DNA of 55,957 nucleotides. It comes from Blautia sp. (GTDB taxonomy: Bacteria; Bacillota; Clostridia; Lachnospirales; Lachnospiraceae). Position 1 is the first letter of the stretch; the number at the start of each line of letters is the position of its first letter. Shown here in pieces: positions 51,724 through 55,957 of this stretch. The stretch spans positions 1-55,957 of the forward strand of contig JARIAQ010000012.1 of the NCBI GenBank assembly GCA_029257775.1, given 5' to 3'. The notes under the pieces are model-generated. The model ran no database searches, had not been told where the DNA came from, and worked only from the letters and a program-made list of their open reading frames with translations. Made by a program: the position numbers and the translations under genes.

Positions 51724-53070
51724 CTATTGTTTTGCTTCTTCTGCTTTTTTTGTTAATTCAGCACAGAATTCTTCAGGTGTCAAAGTATTGTCGATTAGCT
51801 TTGGAAGCAATTTTCCAAATTCCACATCTCCAACAGACGCTGGTAAAATATCGCCTATTCCAGCACAATATTTTGTTTCCTCATTTGTGCTCTGAGATAA
51901 TTCATATAACAATGGAGACTTTTCAAGTTCACTTAAGAAATTATCAGAATATGTATATTTAGGAGCAACACCACCTTCTGCCAACATTAACGCTTCTACC
52001 TCTTCTTGAGAATCACGAAATGCCAAAAATGCTTTTGCAACTTCTTTTTCTTCATCTGATGCTGTATTTGAAATCCAAAACTCGCCATATGCACTAGGAT
52101 TTGAAATTGCTATATTACCAGGATAAATGGTTATATTTACATCAGCACCATTAAAGTCATTACTCCACTTATCTTCAGAACCTTCTGCAAATTCTCCAAC
52201 CATCCATGGTCCATTACAAATGATTGCTGCCTGCTTACTCATAAATGCATTGGCTGCATCCGCATAAGCCGCTCCCACTGTATTTGATGTAGCTTTATTC
52301 TGAAGTAAACTCTGTAATTTAGTAACACCCTTTACAAATGCAGGATCTGAATAATTCCACAATTTATCTTCAACATTATTATTCAACAATTCTAAACCAC
52401 CATCTTCATTTGCAATCAAAGAGGTAAGTAAAAGTCCGGTTGTCCAAGCATTTTCCCCAGTCATAAATGCAATTTTATTATCTCCCAGACTTTCTACAAA
52501 TTCATCTACAGACATATCTCGAATATTTTTTTCAGGTGCATACATAGATGTATTGTAGTAAAGCCCCATAGGTTTTAAAACACTCATAGGTTTACATACC
52601 AATTTCCCATCTACTGTACAAAACTTTTTCGATTCAGGAATCCATTTTTCGGATATTTCTGGATGTTCTTCCGCAAATTCTGTTAAATCATAAGCCATAT
52701 CATTTTCCAAAACTACCTGTTTAAACCACTGGGCATCTAATCCGCCTGAACCTGGAGCATGTACCAGTGCCGGAAGCTTTTTCTGTTGAGCAAGCTGTTT
52801 CATTTTATCTGCATATCCTGCCTGTGGAACTTCTTCAATCACAATTTTATACTTTCCTTGATATTTTTCATTAAATCTTTCCACCTGTGGAATGAAAAAA
52901 TTTGCGCCTACATTCTCCCCCGCAAGAAACGTAGGAAATTTCATCTCTATTACACTTGCCTCTTCCTTTTTTCCCTCTTCCTTTTTACTGTCTGTTGTAC
53001 TGCCACATGCTGTAAATCCTAATGCCATTACAGATGCCAGAGCTAACGCTGTTACTTTTTTGAATTTCAT
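51724..53070 (-). CDS. Carbohydrate ABC transporter substrate-binding lipoprotein
   Basis: A 448-residue solute-binding protein. The signal peptide ends with the lipobox LGFTACGS, then a Lys/Glu linker. The fold shows VERFNEKYQGKYKIVIEEVP, DAANAFMSKQAAIICNGPWMVGEF and other MalE-like features. First gene of the alpha-glucoside operon; it would capture the sugar for the two permeases behind it. The frame opens upstream, but GGAGG before ATG 53070 and the signal peptide set the start. Control by the LacI-type regulator encoded upstream is indicated by the palindrome in its leader. Confidence 0.93.
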   Translation of the reverse strand: MKFKKVTALALASVMALGFTACGSTTDSKKEEGKKEEASVIEMKFPTFLAGENVGANFFIPQVERFNEKYQGKYKIVIEEVPQAGYADKMKQLAQQKKLPALVHAPGSGGLDAQWFKQVVLENDMAYDLTEFAEEHPEISEKWIPESKKFCTVDGKLVCKPMSVLKPMGLYYNTSMYAPEKNIRDMSVDEFVESLGDNKIAFMTGENAWTTGLLLTSLIANEDGGLELLNNNVEDKLWNYSDPAFVKGVTKLQSLLQNKATSNTVGAAYADAANAFMSKQAAIICNGPWMVGEFAEGSEDKWSNDFNGADVNITIYPGNIAISNPSAYGEFWISNTASDEEKEVAKAFLAFRDSQEEVEALMLAEGGVAPKYTYSDNFLSELEKSPLLYELSQSTNEETKYCAGIGDILPASVGDVEFGKLLPKLIDNTLTPEEFCAELTKKAEEAKQ

Positions 53071-53104
53071 ATGATTACCTCCCATAATATAATGTAAAAT
53101 TTTT

Positions 53105-53120
53105 CCAAAAACGTTTTTGG
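53105..53120. promoter_or_regulatory. LacI-type operator ahead of the alpha-glucoside operon
   Basis: CCAAAAACGTTTTTGG is a perfect 16-base palindrome with the central CG typical of LacI-family operators. It lies 35 bases before the binding-protein gene; a GATAAT -10-like box (53122-53127) is adjacent. A related site sits ahead of the regulator gene. Confidence 0.75.
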
Positions 53121-53133
53121 AATTATCTATTTT

Positions 53134-53156
53134 AAAAAGCAGCTTTGCTGCTTTTT
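53134..53156 (-). terminator. Terminator of the LacI regulator gene
   Basis: AAAAAGCAGC-TTT-GCTGCTTTTT is a perfect hairpin that overlaps the stop codon of the regulator gene and ends in a T run. It separates the regulator from the operon that it faces. Confidence 0.75.
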
Positions 53157-54180
53157 AAATACTATTTTCTTTGACAGATTCTCTAATAACAAGTTTATGA
53201 GGAACAAAAATGTTGTCTTGAACTTCTTTTCCTTCCAACATATCATTTAAAACACGTACCCCTACATATCCTTTTTCTATGATATTTTGGTCTATCGTGG
53301 TGATTCCTGGATTGATATAATCTAATGCATAAATACCATCAAAGCCAGTCACTGAAAAATCTTCCGGAATAGAATATCCACATTCCAGCATCGCACGACT
53401 CACACCTAATGCCATAAGATCACTCATACAAATAAATGCTGTGGCTTCTCTTTTTCCATTCTTTTTCAAATAATCAATGGTTTTTTCAAAAGCTTCCCCT
53501 TGATCAAAATGACAATTTATAATTTCAATATTTTGTAAGTCTATTCCATGTCTTTCTACCGATTTTTTAAATCCTAAAAAACGATTTAAAGTTACCTCTG
53601 CTTCTTCTTTACCTTTGATTAACACAACTTTTTTATGTCCATGATCTAATACATAATCTGTAATTTCTTCAAAAGCTGTTATATCATCAGTCATAATTGT
53701 AGCAGTATTTTTTCCCTCTACTTTTACATCAATGGTTACACAAGGAATTCGAAGAGTTCTCGCTTCTTTTAAATATTTATCTTGCATTTTCAACCCCATA
53801 AGGATAACACCTGATAAACTATATTCACTGCACATATCTGCAAGTTTTTTGTTCTTCTGCATCTCTTCACTGATTCCATAGGTTGCCAATGTACTCCCTC
53901 TCTCATTAGCATACTCATAGACACCACGAAGTATATTTGTTGTAAATTCATTTAATTTATCTACCTTATATAAATCAAATACAATCAACGCAATATTTTT
54001 CGTATTTTTTGAAGACAAATTCTTTGCACTTTGATTAGGTACATAACCTAATTGCTGTACGGTTTTCTGAATCTTATTCTTAGTCTTCTCACTTACATCC
54101 GTATAACCATTCAATGCTCTTGATACAGTACTTACTGATACGCCTGCAGTCTTTGCTACATCTCTTATAGAAACTCCCAT
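53155..54180 (-). CDS. LacI family transcriptional regulator
   Basis: A 341-residue repressor. The N-terminal LacI helix-turn-helix and hinge (IRDVAKTAGVSVSTVSRALNG, then LGYVPNQSAKNLSSKNT) precede a periplasmic-binding-protein-like sensor domain (about 60-330) with DHGHKKVVLIKGK and AFICMSDLMALGVSRAM. It probably binds the operator in front of the downstream importer/GH65 operon and a similar site in its own leader. The inducer should be the imported alpha-glucoside or a product. AGGAG precedes the ATG. Separate transcription unit with its own promoter and terminator. Confidence 0.94.
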   Translation of the reverse strand: MGVSIRDVAKTAGVSVSTVSRALNGYTDVSEKTKNKIQKTVQQLGYVPNQSAKNLSSKNTKNIALIVFDLYKVDKLNEFTTNILRGVYEYANERGSTLATYGISEEMQKNKKLADMCSEYSLSGVILMGLKMQDKYLKEARTLRIPCVTIDVKVEGKNTATIMTDDITAFEEITDYVLDHGHKKVVLIKGKEEAEVTLNRFLGFKKSVERHGIDLQNIEIINCHFDQGEAFEKTIDYLKKNGKREATAFICMSDLMALGVSRAMLECGYSIPEDFSVTGFDGIYALDYINPGITTIDQNIIEKGYVGVRVLNDMLEGKEVQDNIFVPHKLVIRESVKENSI

Positions 54181-54197
54181 ATATACTCCTACATTTA

Positions 54198-54211
54198 CAA
54201 AAACGCTTTTG
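54198..54211. promoter_or_regulatory. LacI-type operator in the regulator's own leader
   Basis: CAAAAACGCTTTTG shares the core CAAAAACG-TTTTG with the palindrome at 53105-53120. It lies just downstream of the promoter -10, near the expected transcript start, so bound repressor would block its own gene. Confidence 0.65.
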
Positions 54212-54223
54212 TTCTACATTTAC

Positions 54224-54252
54224 AATCTACTACTTTTATATCAAAATGTCAA
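54224..54252 (-). promoter_or_regulatory. Promoter of the LacI regulator gene
   Basis: Minus strand -35 TTGACA (54247-54252), 17-base spacer, -10 TAGATT (54224-54229). Confidence 0.7.
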
Positions 54253-54372
54253 AGTCTTTTTCTTATTTTTCTATTTTTTAAATATTTAACACAAATTTTT
54301 CGTTCCATATTTATACATTATGCACATAAATTGCTCATGAATCTCCGCCTTATTCCTGTTAAAATATTAAAA

Positions 54373-54402
54373 AAGAGATTCTGCTAAAAAACAAAATCTC
54401 TT
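54373..54402 (-). terminator. Terminator of the sodium symporter gene
   Basis: Minus-strand AAGAGATT and AATCTCTT pair around a 14-base loop, followed by TTTTTTAAT, just past the symporter stop. Confidence 0.75.
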
Positions 54403-54409
54403 AATCACT

Positions 54410-55861
54410 CTACAATTCTTTCTTTTTTCCAAATCCAGCTTTCTGCAAAAATGCATCTGCCTTTTCAAACTCCGGTGGTGTAATAAGACTTACACCCACA
54501 TAAACAATAAAGGAAAGTGCAACACCTAAAATTACCTGTTGGGCTGACTGTGCTTTCCAAAAAGAAGGAAGTGGTACACCAAAACCAATAATCAAATTAT
54601 AAATACAATATACAAATCCCGTACCAATGGAAGCCAATGCTCCACGACTATTTCCTCTACGCCAGAAAAATCCCATAACCAAAGGCACAAACACCCCTGT
54701 AGTAATAATATCGGAAGCCATCCAGGAAATTTTCAAAATTGATCTTATTCCCATTGAAATCACCAAAGCTATGGCTGTAACCCCTAGTGTTGTCATACGA
54801 GAACGATTCAGCTGTTTCTTTTCATCTGCATGAGAAGGAATCAAATCCAACACCAATGTCATAGAAGCTGTATTCAACAAAGAATCCATGGTAGACATAA
54901 TTGCCGCAGAAATACCAATAAATACCAATGCACCTAAAAACGGTGATAAATAGTCAGTTACCAGTGCTGTCACAATACCACCTTCCGGCTTTTCAGAATA
55001 CAATACTAATCCAGCCATACCGGTAAAAACCACCATCAAATATAAAGGTATATAAGCAAAAAAGCTCATCACAGTCATCTTACGAGCATCACGGTCTGAA
55101 CGAGCTGCTGAAATTCTCTGCCATACATTTGCCTGAATCATCCATGCACAACCAAACGTAATCACATACATACTGTACTTAGAAGCACCTGCTCCCATGT
55201 TCAAATAATTGATTTTCCCTGTCATCTGTGCAGCATTACGGATTCCTTCAAATCCTCCTGCATGACTAAATCCAACGGCGAAAACAATCAAAGCCGATAT
55301 AAGGAGCAACACAAACTGAATAATATCTGTAAGCACAACCCCACGAAATCCGCCAAACATAGAATAAATCAATACAATAGTCGTTCCCAGAAGAACTGCC
55401 TTCTCATAAGAAAGTCCCAGATAAGAACCAAAAAAATCACCAACCCCTACCATTTGCGATGCGGCATTAAACACCATAAAAAACAAAACAAGAAGGGAAA
55501 GAAGTTTTGCCGTACCTTTAGAATATCGTGCTTCCATCATACGTCCCTGCGTCAAATATCCCACACGCCGAATTCCACCGGCACAAAGAATCATTAAAAA
55601 TGTAGAAATCAGCACTGGTACACCATAATACCAAAAAGCACCCAGACCATCCTCATAAGCAAGATCCGCCGTGGATAATGCAGAACCCGCACCCCACCAA
55701 GAAGCAATAAAAGTAATAGATAAAGCCCAATAAGGCAAAGATCGTCCTGCAAAGAAATAATCCAGAACACTGTGGTTCTTCTTTTCCTTTGTCACCGCAA
55801 AAAGCAATAACATAAAATACATTAGTAGTCCAATTAACGAAAAAATTTTTAATAAAGTCAT
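54410..55861 (-). CDS. Sodium:solute symporter family protein
   Basis: A 483-residue membrane transporter with about 13 segments of the SSS family. DYFFAGRSLPYWALSITFIASWWGAGS at the N-terminus and GISAAIMSTMDSLLNTASM (sodium-site region) are family hallmarks. Such proteins take up sugars, amino acids, carboxylates or nucleosides with sodium. It is a single-gene unit upstream of the LacI regulator, separated from it by a terminator. It could bring in a monosaccharide linked to the alpha-glucoside system, but no sequence feature proves this. AAAGGA precedes the ATG. Confidence 0.9.
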   Translation of the reverse strand: MTLLKIFSLIGLLMYFMLLLFAVTKEKKNHSVLDYFFAGRSLPYWALSITFIASWWGAGSALSTADLAYEDGLGAFWYYGVPVLISTFLMILCAGGIRRVGYLTQGRMMEARYSKGTAKLLSLLVLFFMVFNAASQMVGVGDFFGSYLGLSYEKAVLLGTTIVLIYSMFGGFRGVVLTDIIQFVLLLISALIVFAVGFSHAGGFEGIRNAAQMTGKINYLNMGAGASKYSMYVITFGCAWMIQANVWQRISAARSDRDARKMTVMSFFAYIPLYLMVVFTGMAGLVLYSEKPEGGIVTALVTDYLSPFLGALVFIGISAAIMSTMDSLLNTASMTLVLDLIPSHADEKKQLNRSRMTTLGVTAIALVISMGIRSILKISWMASDIITTGVFVPLVMGFFWRRGNSRGALASIGTGFVYCIYNLIIGFGVPLPSFWKAQSAQQVILGVALSFIVYVGVSLITPPEFEKADAFLQKAGFGKKKEL

Positions 55862-55957
55862 AATATCCTTTCTTCAATATAGTATTTTAAAAATAACTTC
55901 GGGTAACAAAAACATTACTAATGAAAATATGTTATAATAATAAAAGATTCTATTGCA

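Noticed and set aside
55862-55957. Rightward promoter with TATAAT near 55932
   Set aside because: No recognisable -35 and no visible gene before the window ends; not enough to call.
1-55957. tRNA genes, insertion sequences, prophage or attachment sites
   Set aside because: No cloverleaf, transposase, integrase or terminal repeats could be recognised anywhere in the window.

Overview
The window is AT-rich Gram-positive DNA. Strong AAGGAGG-type ribosome sites, lipoprotein binding proteins with shared-ATPase sugar importers, a YesMN-type two-component system, a choline-binding-repeat surface protein and S-box/preQ1 control all point to a gut Clostridia of the family Lachnospiraceae (Blautia-like). 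That placement is inference from gene content, not a search.

Layout. 1-420: leader and four tandem strong promoters reading left, very probably of an rRNA operon lying just outside the window. 444-2119: secreted choline-binding-repeat L,D-transpeptidase. 2226-3774: metK under a SAM-I riboswitch. 3796-8090: murA, then a leftward operon of a regulated inorganic pyrophosphatase, a flavin reductase and a shikimate-kinase-like protein. 8206-12974: S1-domain protein plus PfoR-like membrane protein, a small alarmone synthetase, a DUF1002 secreted protein and a ROK regulator. 13200-18664: rsmA with a TPR/ATPase protein, queT under a preQ1 riboswitch, and a MATE pump. 18725-22929: four-gene envelope module (zinc ribbon, TPM, Tim44-like, SPFH) resembling Bacillus ydjGHI but without pspA. 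22969-24588: sugar acyltransferase-NahK-like kinase fusion. 24882-26843: secreted GH30 glycosidase.

26888-30885 is a phosphocholine (lic-type) operon: an HTH-nucleotidyltransferase-choline kinase fusion, a second cytidylyltransferase and a BCCT choline/betaine transporter. Its likely product, phosphocholine on surface polymers, is the classical ligand of the choline-binding repeats at 503-2119.

31032-42611 is a carbohydrate locus: two permeases, GH16, Gfo/Idh/MocA dehydrogenase and a DUF4091 protein read left; the binding protein reads right from a divergent promoter region with a large perfect dyad; a sensor kinase/response regulator pair follows.

42813-54180 is an alpha-glucoside locus: LacI regulator, binding protein, two permeases, GH65 phosphorylase, a beta-phosphoglucomutase-GH13 fusion and GH31. 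Imported oligosaccharides would be phosphorolysed to beta-glucose 1-phosphate, converted to glucose 6-phosphate and trimmed by the two hydrolases. A sodium:solute symporter closes the window. Neither importer has its own ATPase. The most unusual items are the mutase-GH13 fusion, the acyltransferase-kinase fusion, the lic triple fusion, the permease with a large insert, and the dyad at 37602-37660.
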